DNA from: Methylobacterium bullatum
GTDB lineage: Bacteria; Pseudomonadota; Alphaproteobacteria; Rhizobiales; Beijerinckiaceae
Length of the DNA stretch: 64,000 nucleotides
Direction: 5' to 3'
NCBI GenBank assembly: GCA_902712845.1
Contig: LR743504.1
Coordinates: 88,501-152,500, forward strand
The notes under the pieces are model-generated. The model was not told the DNA's origin, made no database searches, and saw only the letters and a program-made list of their open reading frames with translations. This document shows, one piece after another, positions 1 through 7,747 of this stretch. The number at the start of each line of letters is the position of its first letter. Position 1 is the first letter of the stretch. The translations under genes and the position numbers were made by a program.

Positions 1-936
1 TCGCGCGCCCTCGGGCGCGGCCCGGTCAGCGAGGCCTTGAAGCGCCAGGTCGAGGAGGCCGTGCGCCTCACCGGCTACCGCCCGAACCTGTCGGCGCGGC
101 GCCTGCGCTCGCAATCGACCCGGACCATCGGTCTGATCGTCGCCGACATCCGCAACCCGTTCTTCACGGCGGTGAGCCGGGCCGTGGAGGACGCGGCCTA
201 TGCGGCCGGCATGCGGCTGATCCTGTGCAACACCGACGAGGATCCCGACCGCGAGGCGATGTATCTCCGGCTGATGGAGGAGGAGCGCGTCACCGGCGTG
301 ATCTTCGCGCCGACGCGGATCACGGCGGACAGGCTCGCCGCCCGCGACCTCGACGTCCCCGTCGTCTTCATCGACAGGACCGGACCGCCCGGCACCCATG
401 ACAGCGTCGTCCTCGACAATGAAGCCGCCGCCGCCCTCCTCGTGGACCATCTGATCGGGTGCGGCTACCGGCGAATCGGCGGCCTGTTCGGCTCCACCTC
501 GTCCACCGCCCAGGAACGCCGGGGCGGCTACGAAACGGCGATCCGGCGCGCGGGCCTCGTGCCCGACATGCGCTCGGCACCGCCCAACGCCGCCGCTGCC
601 GAACTCTGCGTTGGCCGCTGGCTCGCGGAGGCGACGCCTCCCGACGCGCTGATCCTCTCCAACGGGCTGATGTTGATGGGGGCTGTGCGCGCCGCGCGGT
701 CGGCGGGTCTCCGCGTACCGGACGATCTCGGCCTTGCCGGGTTCGACAACGATTCTTGGACCGACCTCGTCGAGCCCGGCCTCACGGTGATCGAGCAGCC
801 CGTGGCCGAGATCGGCGCCCAGGCCATGACCCTCCTGTTCGACCGGCTGAAGGCGCCGGATCAGCCGATCCGCAAGGTCACCCTGAGCGGACGGCTGGTT
901 GTGCGGGGGTCTTCGCAGAAAGACGAGACGATGTAG
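1..936 (+). CDS. LacI-family transcriptional regulator, 5' end outside window
   Basis: This is the C-terminal 311 residues of a LacI/GalR-type repressor; the frame is open to the first base, so the true start lies upstream. The last part of the N-terminal helix-turn-helix and hinge is visible (TGYRPNLSARRLRS), followed by the periplasmic-binding-protein-like effector domain beginning TRTIGLIVADIRNPFF. Late landmarks such as ALILSNGLMLMGAVRAAR and GLAGFDNDSWTDLVEPGLTV are typical of the family, which binds a sugar or similar small ligand and releases an operator. The ligand cannot be told from the sequence. The neighbouring genes it might control lie outside the window; downstream is a long gene-free gap. 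The family call is secure. Confidence 0.93.
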   Translation, partial: SRALGRGPVSEALKRQVEEAVRLTGYRPNLSARRLRSQSTRTIGLIVADIRNPFFTAVSRAVEDAAYAAGMRLILCNTDEDPDREAMYLRLMEEERVTGVIFAPTRITADRLAARDLDVPVVFIDRTGPPGTHDSVVLDNEAAAALLVDHLIGCGYRRIGGLFGSTSSTAQERRGGYETAIRRAGLVPDMRSAPPNAAAAELCVGRWLAEATPPDALILSNGLMLMGAVRAARSAGLRVPDDLGLAGFDNDSWTDLVEPGLTVIEQPVAEIGAQAMTLLFDRLKAPDQPIRKVTLSGRLVVRGSSQKDETM

Positions 937-1377
937 AGGCCGGTTTATCGGGTTGAGCCGGGTTTTGTTCGATCCCTCATCTACGACACGTCGTCCTCGG
1001 TGGCGCTCATCTGCGCCATCCACGGGATCGGACGTCCGGTCCAAAGCGTGATCTTTCAAAATCGGGAGTATCCGAACACGTTCGTCGCATCGCCTGTCCT
1101 TTGCTCTGGCCTTCGACATCGTAGGCCCCGCCATCGGCGATGGCTGGTCCCATCCCGACATCCGATTGCGTCATGCAAGACGTAGACGAGCCGTTTTGTA
1201 TTGTGAGTTATCGCCGGAATTACAAACAGAAAATTCCTCTGATAAAACACAGCAAACCCGTCATATGATGGGATGTTGAATGAGAATGAGCGTACCATTC
1301 GACTCGTTGGATCGCAGCCCAACGTCGTCCTGCCAGTGAATCGATCTTCGATGGTAGATGTTTCCTCCCTGAGACTT

Positions 1378-1412
1378 CGCCTCGCAGTCTCAGGATTTGC
1401 GAGGCGCCTTTT
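1378..1412 (+). terminator. Terminator-like hairpin with no gene upstream
   Basis: A perfect 9-base stem (CGCCTCGCA at 1378-1386 pairing with TGCGAGGCG at 1398-1406) with an 11-base loop is followed by CCTTTTG. It has the form of a Rho-independent terminator on the plus strand, but the nearest upstream plus-strand gene ends at 936, more than 400 bases away. It could end a long LacI-gene transcript or a small RNA. Confidence 0.5.
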
Positions 1413-1455
1413 GATTGCCTCACGAACCGGGATTGCCCGATGATTTGAGAAAGAC

Positions 1456-1482
1456 CGGGAGCGTGCAGAGAGAAAGCTCCCG
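1456..1482. repeat. Small inverted repeat
   Basis: Seven-base arms CGGGAGC (1456-1462) and GCTCCCG (1476-1482) flank a 13-base A-rich loop. No T-run follows, so it is not a classical terminator. It lies about 150 bases before the start of the small-protein cluster and may be a leader hairpin or protein site. Confidence 0.35.
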
Positions 1483-1628
1483 TGATCTGGAAGACACGAT
1501 CCACCAGGAATGGATCACCTTCATCGTGCTATCTGTTATCATACCGAAATTGATAATCTTTGCTCTAAAGGAGCTGTGGTAATAAATTCATAGATTTCTA
1601 TTGTCCGAAAACAAATGGAGATAGAAAT

Positions 1629-1853
1629 TTGCCCGATTATCTGTTCTGGCGGACCAAAATACTCTTCGAGACAACGCCACCGGCGTACCGGGTGTTTATT
1701 CTCGGTGACAACGGCAAAATAGACAACGTCGTAAGTCTGTCGGCGAACGACGATGACCACGCCATTGAATACGCCAAGTCCATGGTCGACGGTAACGCCA
1801 TCGACCTCTGGGACGGATTGCGCTTCATCGATCAGTTTCCCCCCAATACGTGA
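1629..1853 (+). CDS. Small hypothetical protein (74 aa), TTG start
   Basis: I do not recognise the family. The product is 74 residues, soluble and acidic, with no signal peptide or membrane segment. A GGAG ribosome-binding site at 1617-1620 lies 8 bases before a TTG codon, and there is no in-frame ATG at a sensible distance, so TTG is the likely start. The central part (YRVFILGDNGKIDNVV) reads as beta strands and the second half (DDDHAIEYAKSMVDG) as a helix, giving the look of a small alpha/beta fold. It is followed after 10 bases by another small gene with its own Shine-Dalgarno sequence, which suggests an operon. Function unknown. Confidence 0.65.
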   Translation: MPDYLFWRTKILFETTPPAYRVFILGDNGKIDNVVSLSANDDDHAIEYAKSMVDGNAIDLWDGLRFIDQFPPNT

Positions 1854-1863
1854 GGTCCTGCCG

Positions 1864-2139
1864 ATGTCCCGAGACCAATCAGCCGATCTGCAGGTAAAAG
1901 CGGAGGCCACTGGGGAGACGCCCCGCGGATGGGCTTGGGCGATCTACCTCGACGCGGATCAGACCCTCATCGCCCGCTCGCGCTCCTTGTACTGGAGTCG
2001 TCAGGAAGCCCAGGATGCCGGTGGCGACGCCGCGGCGAGCGTACGACGCAACCTTCAACGGCGAATGCCGGCATCGAGCCGGTACGGCGCCGCTCTCACG
2101 CAGGATGGAAACCGTTTCTCTCAAGATTCCGCCCCGTAG
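1864..2139 (+). CDS. Small hypothetical protein (91 aa)
   Basis: Unrecognised 91-residue protein. I chose the ATG at 1864 because GAGGT at 1852-1856 is correctly spaced and overlaps the stop of the preceding gene; the same frame is open further upstream but without a ribosome-binding site and with out-of-frame-type composition. The early part GWAWAIYLDADQTLIARS resembles a strand-turn-strand unit; the second half is rich in Arg, Ser and Gln. No signal peptide. It is probably co-transcribed with the 74-aa gene in front of it. Function unknown. Confidence 0.6.
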   Translation: MSRDQSADLQVKAEATGETPRGWAWAIYLDADQTLIARSRSLYWSRQEAQDAGGDAAASVRRNLQRRMPASSRYGAALTQDGNRFSQDSAP

Positions 2140-2182
2140 ATTCTGCAGAATATCTTACGTCGGGTCGAAAAAGGAGCCAAAG

Positions 2183-2422
2183 ATGCGATCCAAGCAGCGC
2201 GCAATCACCTGTCGTTACCTCGACGAACTCATCATCCTTCTCGATGAGGAGCGAGAGACGCGGAACTGTTCCCAACGGCTTGAACTCGCCTCAGCCATAA
2301 ACGCCCTGCGGAGAGAAGCTTTCCGTGGCGGCGCGAGCGAGCACACGGTCAGCCTGATTCACGCTGCGGAAGTTTTTCTCGCGCTGCACCGGATGCCGAT
2401 CGGTTCCGGCGCCCTGCAATAG
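2183..2422 (+). CDS. Small hypothetical helical protein (79 aa)
   Basis: Unrecognised 79-residue protein, rich in Leu, Glu and Arg and probably all helical (YLDELIILLDEERETRN, then LELASAINALRREAF). The start at 2183 is chosen because AAGGAG at 2171-2176 is ideally spaced, whereas the frame's longer upstream extension has no Shine-Dalgarno sequence and runs through the preceding gene. It lies 43 bases after the 91-aa gene and 143 bases before the Crp/Fnr regulator, on the same strand. Function unknown. Confidence 0.65.
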   Translation: MRSKQRAITCRYLDELIILLDEERETRNCSQRLELASAINALRREAFRGGASEHTVSLIHAAEVFLALHRMPIGSGALQ

Positions 2423-2565
2423 ATGTCACCGGCCTCGCCGCGTGTCTCGAAACGTCTTCGATGCGATGGCATACGATCAATCGCCGACGATGCATTCGGA
2501 GAAATGCGGGGGCGAGGGTACGGTATGCTACACACTGTCGATGTCTCGGACTCGTGACGCCCACC

Positions 2566-3330
2566 ATGCAGCATACACTTTCGCAGAAGCTGGAAGGCTA
2601 CGAGGCTTTGACCGATCAGGACCGCCGTGCGTTGGACAAACTGGTGCCACGGGTGCGCCAGGTCGGTCCCCGCGTCGATCTCATCACCGAAGGCGAGGCC
2701 CCCGAGAACGTCCATCTGATTCTTGATGGCTTCGCGTGCCGATACAAGGTTCTTCCGGATGGGCAGCGTCAGATCATGGCGGATCTGATCCCGGGCGATT
2801 TCTGCGACCTCAACGTCTTCATCCTCGACCAAATGGACCACAACATCGGAACCATCTCGCAGTGCCAGGTCGTCGACATCCCGCGGCGATCCATAGACGA
2901 GATCACGGCAAAACACCCCAACATCACTCGGGCGTTCTGGTGGTGTGCGCTCGTCGATGAGGCAGTCCTGCGCGAATGGCTAGTCAATATCGGTGGCCGG
3001 GCTCCCAACCAGCGGATCGCTCTCATCATGTGCGAACTGCTGATGCGGCTTGAGGCGGTCGGACAGGTGTCGGACAACAGCTTCACCTTTCCCTTCACCC
3101 AGAACGATCTCGCGGATTCGATGGGACTTTCGAACGTCCACGTGAACCGGACGATCCGCGAATTGAAGACGCTCGGGCTCATCTCCTTGAAGCAGCGCAT
3201 TCTGACCATCCACGATGCCGACCGGCTCAAGGCCTATTGCAAGTTCACTCCGAACTATCTCCACCTGCGCAACTCACGTTGGGGCGAACGTCGCGCCATA
3301 CCGTGGATGAACAACGCGCAGCGGGGCTGA
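2566..3330 (+). CDS. Crp/Fnr-family transcriptional regulator
   Basis: A 254-residue Crp/Fnr-type regulator. The N-terminal cyclic-nucleotide-binding beta barrel spans about residues 15-135 (VDLITEGEAPENVHLILDG, then GDFCDLNVFILDQMDH), followed by the dimer helix and a C-terminal winged helix with FTQNDLADSMGLSNVHVNRT as the helix-turn-helix region. The cysteine arrangement of a true oxygen-sensing Fnr N-terminus is absent, so it is more like the FixK/other Crp group; the effector is unknown. The ATG at 2566 is chosen because it matches the normal family N-terminus; an upstream in-frame ATG at 2461 would add 35 Arg/Cys-rich residues. A 90-aa gene starts 3 bases after its stop, so the two are surely co-transcribed. 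Confidence 0.93.
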   Translation: MQHTLSQKLEGYEALTDQDRRALDKLVPRVRQVGPRVDLITEGEAPENVHLILDGFACRYKVLPDGQRQIMADLIPGDFCDLNVFILDQMDHNIGTISQCQVVDIPRRSIDEITAKHPNITRAFWWCALVDEAVLREWLVNIGGRAPNQRIALIMCELLMRLEAVGQVSDNSFTFPFTQNDLADSMGLSNVHVNRTIRELKTLGLISLKQRILTIHDADRLKAYCKFTPNYLHLRNSRWGERRAIPWMNNAQRG

Positions 3331-3333
3331 TCC

Positions 3334-3606
3334 ATGGTCGAAGGGCGCACCGTCGAGACGTTGGTCGTGCTCCAGCCCATCGCTGTCGACACGGCCAGCC
3401 CCGACCGCGACGGCATGCTGGTCATCGCCAACGGACTCCTTGTCGCCGTGCTGGTCCGTCTGGACGCGCCCGACCACGATAAGCCGGGTTTCTGGTTCCT
3501 CGAGGCCACGTTCGGTCGGCTGCATGGCGCCAGGCCGCCATCCTTCGCGACACTGGGAAACGCGACGCAGTGGCTTCGGCGGCAGCTCCGGCCGGTAACG
3601 GAGTAG
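3334..3606 (+). CDS. Small hypothetical protein downstream of the Crp/Fnr regulator (90 aa)
   Basis: Unrecognised 90-residue protein. Its ATG follows the regulator's stop codon after 3 bases, so translation is probably coupled. The middle (GMLVIANGLLVAVLVRLD) looks like two beta strands and the following part GFWFLEATFG like another, with a helix at the end (TLGNATQWLRRQL). No signal peptide. Because it shares a transcript with a regulator it may belong to the same stress or signalling response; that is inference from position only. It is convergent with the Nudix gene that ends at 3707. Confidence 0.75.
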   Translation: MVEGRTVETLVVLQPIAVDTASPDRDGMLVIANGLLVAVLVRLDAPDHDKPGFWFLEATFGRLHGARPPSFATLGNATQWLRRQLRPVTE

Positions 3607-3706
3607 CTTCCAATTACCGGTGGACGATCGATCGACGAGTCTGTGGCGGAGAGGTGGCCCACATGATGTCCGTCCCGAGAAACGGACCGTGTCGCTCCGT
3701 TCCCGC

Positions 3707-4282
3707 TTACGCCCCCGCAAACAACTCCGGTCGGCGCAGCCGCAGCGCGAAGACGAGCACCAGGGTCTTCATGTCGGTGATCTCGCCCCGGTCGCTCATG
3801 GCGGCGAGGGTGGCGAGGGGCATCTCGTGGACGGTGATGTTCTCATGCTCGTCGGCGAGTCCGCCGCCGGGGCCAGAGCGGTCGGCGGCGGTATAGGCGC
3901 CGAGGAAGAGGTCCATCTGTTCGGTGGAGATGCCCGGCATGGACCAGCCCGTCGTCAGACGTTCGAGGGCACCGAGGCGGACGCCGGTCTCCTCGAACGC
4001 CTCGCGGCGGGCTCCGTCCTCGGGCTCGGCCTCGTCGAGGAGCCCGGCGGGGACTTCGAGGAGCGACAGGGTGCCGGCGGCAAAGAAGGTGGGCGGCCGG
4101 AACTGCTCTACAAGCAGGGCCACGCGGCGCTCGGGATCGTAGGGCAGCACCCCGACCGCGCGGCCGTGATCCTCGATCTCGCGGGTCAGGCGCGTGCCGT
4201 CCGGCATCGTGACCTCGGCCACGAGAAAACGGCTCCAGCCATCGTGTAGGATGCGGGTGCCACGGATCACCGGCGCCATCAA
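3707..4282 (-). CDS. Nudix hydrolase, NudK-like (nucleoside-diphosphate-sugar pyrophosphatase)
   Basis: A 191-residue Nudix enzyme expected to cleave GDP-mannose, ADP-ribose or a related sugar nucleotide in the cytoplasm. The Nudix box is AGLLDEAEPEDGARREAFEE; the loop after the first Glu is one residue shorter than in NudF and matches NudK (GDP-mannose pyrophosphatase) as I remember it. The later segment GGGLADEHENITVHEMP also resembles NudK's glycine-rich segment before its acidic residue. The length is normal for the family. Substrate preference between GDP-mannose and ADP-ribose remains open. It is a single gene, convergent with the small gene upstream in the window. Confidence 0.88.
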   Translation of the reverse strand: MMAPVIRGTRILHDGWSRFLVAEVTMPDGTRLTREIEDHGRAVGVLPYDPERRVALLVEQFRPPTFFAAGTLSLLEVPAGLLDEAEPEDGARREAFEETGVRLGALERLTTGWSMPGISTEQMDLFLGAYTAADRSGPGGGLADEHENITVHEMPLATLAAMSDRGEITDMKTLVLVFALRLRRPELFAGA

Positions 4283-4389
4283 TTCGTTCCCGTCTTCCGG
4301 CCGCGGGCGGTCGCGCGGCCTTCTTCGGGATCACCTAACCGCGAGTTGCCGCATCAATGAGGCGAAGACGGTGCGGAACGAACGAGTTT

Positions 4390-4626
4390 TCAGGCGCCAC
4401 CCTTCTCGATGGTGAAGCGGAAGACGCCCTCGTCGCGGCCTTGAGAGACGAGGCGATCGCCCTCCTGGGTGACGAGATGGGGGATGTCGATCACCGAGAC
4501 CGGATCGGTGCAGAGCACGGTCAGCTGCGCCCCCGGTTCGAGGCCGCGGAGGGCCTTGCGGGTGCGCAGCACCGGCAGGGGGCATTTCAGGCCGCTGAGA
4601 TCGAGGACGGGCGGCGCGTCGGTCAT
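4390..4626 (-). CDS. tusA: TusA/SirA-family sulfur carrier protein
   Basis: A 78-residue TusA-like protein. The hallmark CPxP motif is present at residues 15-18 (SGLKCPLPVL), with Cys15 expected to carry a persulfide. TusA proteins pass sulfur from cysteine desulfurase to tRNA 2-thiouridine synthesis and molybdenum-cofactor maturation. A molybdenum hydroxylase is encoded at 29.9-32.7 kb, but nothing links the two directly. The beta-alpha-beta-alpha-beta pattern and length match the family. Whether it is strict TusA or another paralogue (YeeD/SirA group) cannot be decided. Confidence 0.9.
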   Translation of the reverse strand: MTDAPPVLDLSGLKCPLPVLRTRKALRGLEPGAQLTVLCTDPVSVIDIPHLVTQEGDRLVSQGRDEGVFRFTIEKGGA

Positions 4627-4643
4627 GTCTGCCCCGCGATACG

Positions 4644-4679
4644 AAAAGCCCCGCCCGAGGCTGGAGCCTGGAGCGGGGC
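4644..4679 (-). terminator. Rho-independent terminator after the Gly/Tyr-rich protein gene
   Basis: Read on the minus strand, GCCCCGC (4679-4673) pairs with GCGGGGC (4654-4648), an inner hairpin (AGGCT/AGCCT, 4658-4669) extends the stem, and TTTT follows at 4647-4644. It lies about 30 bases after the stop of the gene at 4711-5109 and before the tusA start. Confidence 0.75.
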
Positions 4680-4710
4680 GTGAGCCGAAGACGAGGCTCC
4701 GTGGATGATG

Positions 4711-4795
4711 TCAGTAGCCGTAGGCAGGGTAGCCGTAGGCCGGGGCGTAGCCATAGGCGGGCGCGTAGCCGTAGGCCGGGGCATAGCCGTAGCCG
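4711..4795 (-). repeat. 18-base tandem repeat inside the Gly/Tyr-rich gene
   Basis: The 3' end of the gene is built of about four 18-base units, each encoding APAYGY or a variant, with small changes at third positions (for example gtagccgtaggccggggc against gtagccataggcgggcgc). Such an array can change copy number by slippage while keeping the frame. Confidence 0.7.
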
Positions 4796-5109
4796 CCGTC
4801 GTAATAGCCGTAGCGGGGAGCCTGGCTCGCCGCGATGGCGCCACCGATGATGCCCAGAGCGGCACCCGCCGCGAGGGCTCCGCCGATTCCGGGACCACGG
4901 CGATAGCCGCCGCCGTAATAGCCGCGGCGGTAGCCGTAGCCGCCGCCGTAATAGCGGCCGTAACGCACGGTCTCCACGGCCGAACCGCTGCCGGCGACCT
5001 GTGCCGAGGTCAGCGCGGGCATCGGGGCGGCCTGTGCGCCGGAGAGAGGAGCTGCCGCCAGACCGACGGCGGTCGAACCGGCAAGGACCAGGGACATGAT
5101 GCGCGACAT
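4711..5109 (-). CDS. Secreted Gly/Tyr-rich repeat protein (132 aa)
   Basis: A 132-residue protein with a Sec signal peptide (MSRIMSLVLAGSTAVGLAAA, then ending near SGAQAAPMP). After a short spacer comes a Tyr/Gly/Arg-rich stretch (RYYGGGYGYRRGYYGGGYRR), a Gly/Ala-rich segment that could insert in a membrane (GGALAAGAALGIIGGAIAAS) and a C-terminal tail of APAYGY hexapeptides. Proteins of this make-up are common in Rhizobiales as small envelope proteins of unknown role. The central segment is like a glycine zipper. A terminator follows at 4644-4679, so it is a single-gene unit. Function unknown. Confidence 0.85.
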   Translation of the reverse strand: MSRIMSLVLAGSTAVGLAAAPLSGAQAAPMPALTSAQVAGSGSAVETVRYGRYYGGGYGYRRGYYGGGYRRGPGIGGALAAGAALGIIGGAIAASQAPRYGYYDGGYGYAPAYGYAPAYGYAPAYGYPAYGY

Positions 5110-5261
5110 GCGTGCGATCTCCTAATTCGAGTGAACCTGATCCGTAAAAACACCATCTCCGATGAACCGTTCCGGAACAGAGGAGGCACTATCGGCCGGA
5201 CGTGTGCGCCGGCACAATTGTCGCGACGCGAGGACATGGTTTCATGGTCAATAGCGTCTCT

Positions 5262-6629
5262 TCAGAACACGCATTCGGTGAAGGCCGGCTCCACGGAGCG
5301 GCGCCACGGACCTTCGTAATCGGCGAGCCTGTCCTCCGCCCGCGAACGACCGCTGGCGACAATGGCTTCCAAAGGTTGCAGATGACGTGTCTCGTCGCGC
5401 CCTTGCTCATCGCGGCGCCCACGCGCCTCGAGGCCCTTGCGGGCGATGGCCAAGGCTTCCGCCGCCACCGTTCCGAGACTGCGCCCTGCGATCGGCGTGG
5501 CGAGGCCGAGGCGCGGGACGATGGCGCGCAGGCATTCCCGCTCGGAGGCGCTCCAGGCCTTGGCGATGTCCCAGGCCGCCGCGAGCCCGGCCTCGTCGTA
5601 GAGTAGGCCGACCCAGAACGCCGCCTGCGCGACGATCATGTCCGCGCCGCCCACATCCGAGCCGCGCATCTCGATGTAGCGCTTGAGCCTGACCTCGGGG
5701 AAGGCGGTGGAGGCGTGGTTGGCCCAGTCCGACATCGTGGCCCGCTCGCCGGGAAGGGCCGCGAGGCGCCCCTCCATGAGGTCGCGGAATGAGGCGCCGC
5801 TGACGTCGTGATAGGTCTCGCCGCGCTTGACGAAATACATCGGCATGTCGAGCAGCCAGTCGACATAGGCCTCGTAGCCGAACCCGGCCTCGAAGGCGCG
5901 GGGGAGCATGCCGGTCCGGTCGGCGTCGGTGTCGCGCCAGATTTCCGAGCGGCGGGAAAGGAAGCCGTTGGGGCGGCCATCGGTGAAGGGAGAATTGGCG
6001 AACAGAGCCGTCGCCACCGGCTGCAGCGCCAGGGCGACGCGCATCTTGGCCGCCATGTCGGCTTCGGACGAAAAGTCGAGATTCACCTGCACCGTGGCGG
6101 TGCGCAGCATCATGTCGAGGCCGAGGGATCCGACCTTGGGCATGTAGCCGGCCATGATCTTGTAGCGGCTCTTGGGCATGACAGGCGTGCCCTCGCGCGT
6201 CCATTTCGGGCTCATGCCGAGGTCGAGGAAGCCGATACCGAGGGGATCGGCCGCCCGCGCGGTGGCTTCGAGATGGATGCGCAGCTCACGTTCGGTGGCG
6301 TGGACGTCCGGGAGCGGCGCGCCGGACAGTTCGAACTGCCCGCCGGGCTCGAGGGAGATCGCACCGCCATCCGCGCCGGCGAGGCCGATCAGGTGGCCCG
6401 CATCCTCGATCGCCTCCCAGCCGGTCTCCCGCGCCACGCCCTCGAGCAGGGCGCGGATGCCGGTCTCGCCCTCGTAGGGGACGGGCGTGTTGCCGTCCCG
6501 ATAGAACGGGACCTTCTCGTGCTCGGTACCGACGGCGAAGTTCTCGCGCGGTTTCTCGCCCTCGGCGAACCACGCGATCAGTTCGTCCCGCTTCGTCAGC
6601 GGTGTGGTGTCGGACGTATCGCGCGCCAT
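5262..6629 (-). CDS. gshA: Glutamate-cysteine ligase (plant/alphaproteobacterial type)
   Basis: A 455-residue glutamate-cysteine ligase that makes gamma-glutamylcysteine, the first step to glutathione. Visible family landmarks are FAVGTEHEKVPFYR near the N-terminus, DGGAISLEPGGQFELSG, the arginine/metal region MPKSRYKIMAGYMPKVG, TVQVNLDFSSEADM and KRYIEMRGSDVGGADM. This is the class related to plant GshA rather than to E. coli GshA. The start at 6629 (MARDTSDTTPLTKRDELIAW) is preferred over the upstream in-frame ATG at 6737, which would add a 36-residue Arg-rich extension. It lies 129 bases after rsmE on the same strand, a pairing often seen in this group, so they may share a transcript. Confidence 0.94.
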   Translation of the reverse strand: MARDTSDTTPLTKRDELIAWFAEGEKPRENFAVGTEHEKVPFYRDGNTPVPYEGETGIRALLEGVARETGWEAIEDAGHLIGLAGADGGAISLEPGGQFELSGAPLPDVHATERELRIHLEATARAADPLGIGFLDLGMSPKWTREGTPVMPKSRYKIMAGYMPKVGSLGLDMMLRTATVQVNLDFSSEADMAAKMRVALALQPVATALFANSPFTDGRPNGFLSRRSEIWRDTDADRTGMLPRAFEAGFGYEAYVDWLLDMPMYFVKRGETYHDVSGASFRDLMEGRLAALPGERATMSDWANHASTAFPEVRLKRYIEMRGSDVGGADMIVAQAAFWVGLLYDEAGLAAAWDIAKAWSASERECLRAIVPRLGLATPIAGRSLGTVAAEALAIARKGLEARGRRDEQGRDETRHLQPLEAIVASGRSRAEDRLADYEGPWRRSVEPAFTECVF

Positions 6630-6758
6630 GCGCTGCCTCGTAGTGAAGGTCGTTTGTGGTGAGAGGCGCGCCGGACCGCAGCGGAGGAGCCTCCTGAGAG
6701 ATGGCGACTCCTTAGTCCAGCGGCGAGGCAGGAACAACGTAGGCCAAAGGAGGCCCGC

Positions 6759-7511
6759 TCAACGTGTGTCGCCGAGCACAGACTGCACCAGAGCCAGCGC
6801 CACCACGGCGGCGGTGTCCGCGCGCAGGATGCGTGGTCCGAGCGACAGCGCCACGGTGTTCGGCCGGGCGGCGATCATGTCCCGTTCCTCCGGTGAGAAC
6901 CCGCCTTCGGGCCCGATCAGCACGGCCAGCGGCGGTGGCGCCGCCGGATCCGCCGCCTTGCGCAGGGCCGCCACCGGATCCGTGACGGGGGCGTCCTCGT
7001 CGCAGAAGACCAGGAGGCGGGCGGGGTCGAGCTCCGCCAGAGCGACGGGAAGCCGGACCGCCTCGGGGAGATCGGGAATCGCCAGGATGCCGCATTGCTC
7101 GGCCGCCTCGATGGCGTTGGCGCGCAGGCGATCCAGGTTGATCCGCTCGCCCTGGGTGTAGCGGGTGAAGACGGGGCGGATGGTGCCGGCGCCCATCTCC
7201 ACCGCCTTCTGGGCCAGGTAATCCAGCCGGGCGGTCTTCAATGGCGCAAAGAGGTAATGCAGGTCGGCCCTATCGGGCTGCGGGCGCAGACGCTCGACGA
7301 CGATCAGTTCCGCACTCTTGCGGCCGTTCTGGGCGATGCGGGTGCGCCACTCGCCGTCTCGCCCGTTGAAGACGAGGACCGGATCGTCCGGGCCGCGTCG
7401 CAGGACGTTCAGAAGGTAATTCGCCTGCGCGCGTTCCAGCGGGAGAACCGTCCCTTCGCGGAGGTCCGATTCGACGAAGAGGCGCGGGGCGGTGAAGTCG
7501 TACTGTGCCAT
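6759..7511 (-). CDS. rsmE: 16S rRNA (uracil-1498-N3)-methyltransferase
   Basis: A 250-residue RsmE. It methylates U1498 of 16S rRNA using S-adenosylmethionine. The N-terminal PUA-like RNA-binding part (FVESDLREGTVLPLERAQ, YLLNVLRRGPDDPVLVFNG) is followed by the SPOUT methyltransferase domain with the trefoil-knot motifs LIGPEGGFSPEERDMI and LSLGPRILRADTAAVVAL, both diagnostic. The start MAQYDFTAPRLFV at 7511 gives the usual N-terminus; an in-frame ATG at 7541 adds ten Arg-rich residues and is less likely. gshA follows downstream on the same strand. Confidence 0.95.
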   Translation of the reverse strand: MAQYDFTAPRLFVESDLREGTVLPLERAQANYLLNVLRRGPDDPVLVFNGRDGEWRTRIAQNGRKSAELIVVERLRPQPDRADLHYLFAPLKTARLDYLAQKAVEMGAGTIRPVFTRYTQGERINLDRLRANAIEAAEQCGILAIPDLPEAVRLPVALAELDPARLLVFCDEDAPVTDPVAALRKAADPAAPPPLAVLIGPEGGFSPEERDMIAARPNTVALSLGPRILRADTAAVVALALVQSVLGDTR

Positions 7512-7747
7512 GGATCGGGGTGGTCGCTCGCGGCACCGCACCTGTCAACGCGCGAGAGCGGCCAGGGTGATGCGGAAGCGCAACAGCGTCGGATTATGTC
7601 GCGTTTCCCCAAGCGCATTTATTACCGCCCGTTTACGTCTCGAAAGACGCCACATTCCTATGGCGAGACGTCTTGCAGGATAGGCAATCGCTCCGGCGGC
7701 CACGAATCGGGCACCGGCGGGGATTGGGCGAGAGGGAAGCCTAGCTA

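Larger units (their letters stand above)
937..1628. other. Gene-free stretch with two hairpins, AT-rich in its second half
   Basis: No open frame here looks like a real protein on either strand. From about 1180 to 1640 the base composition is clearly more AT-rich than the surrounding DNA. Two hairpins lie inside, at 1378-1406 (followed by a short T-run) and 1456-1482. The stretch may hold promoters for the small-protein cluster that starts at 1629, or an unannotated small RNA ending at the first hairpin. Confidence 0.6.

Noticed and set aside
37..936. A TTG start at 37 for the LacI gene
   Set aside because: The frame continues to base 1 and residues before it match the helix-turn-helix end, so the gene begins outside the window.
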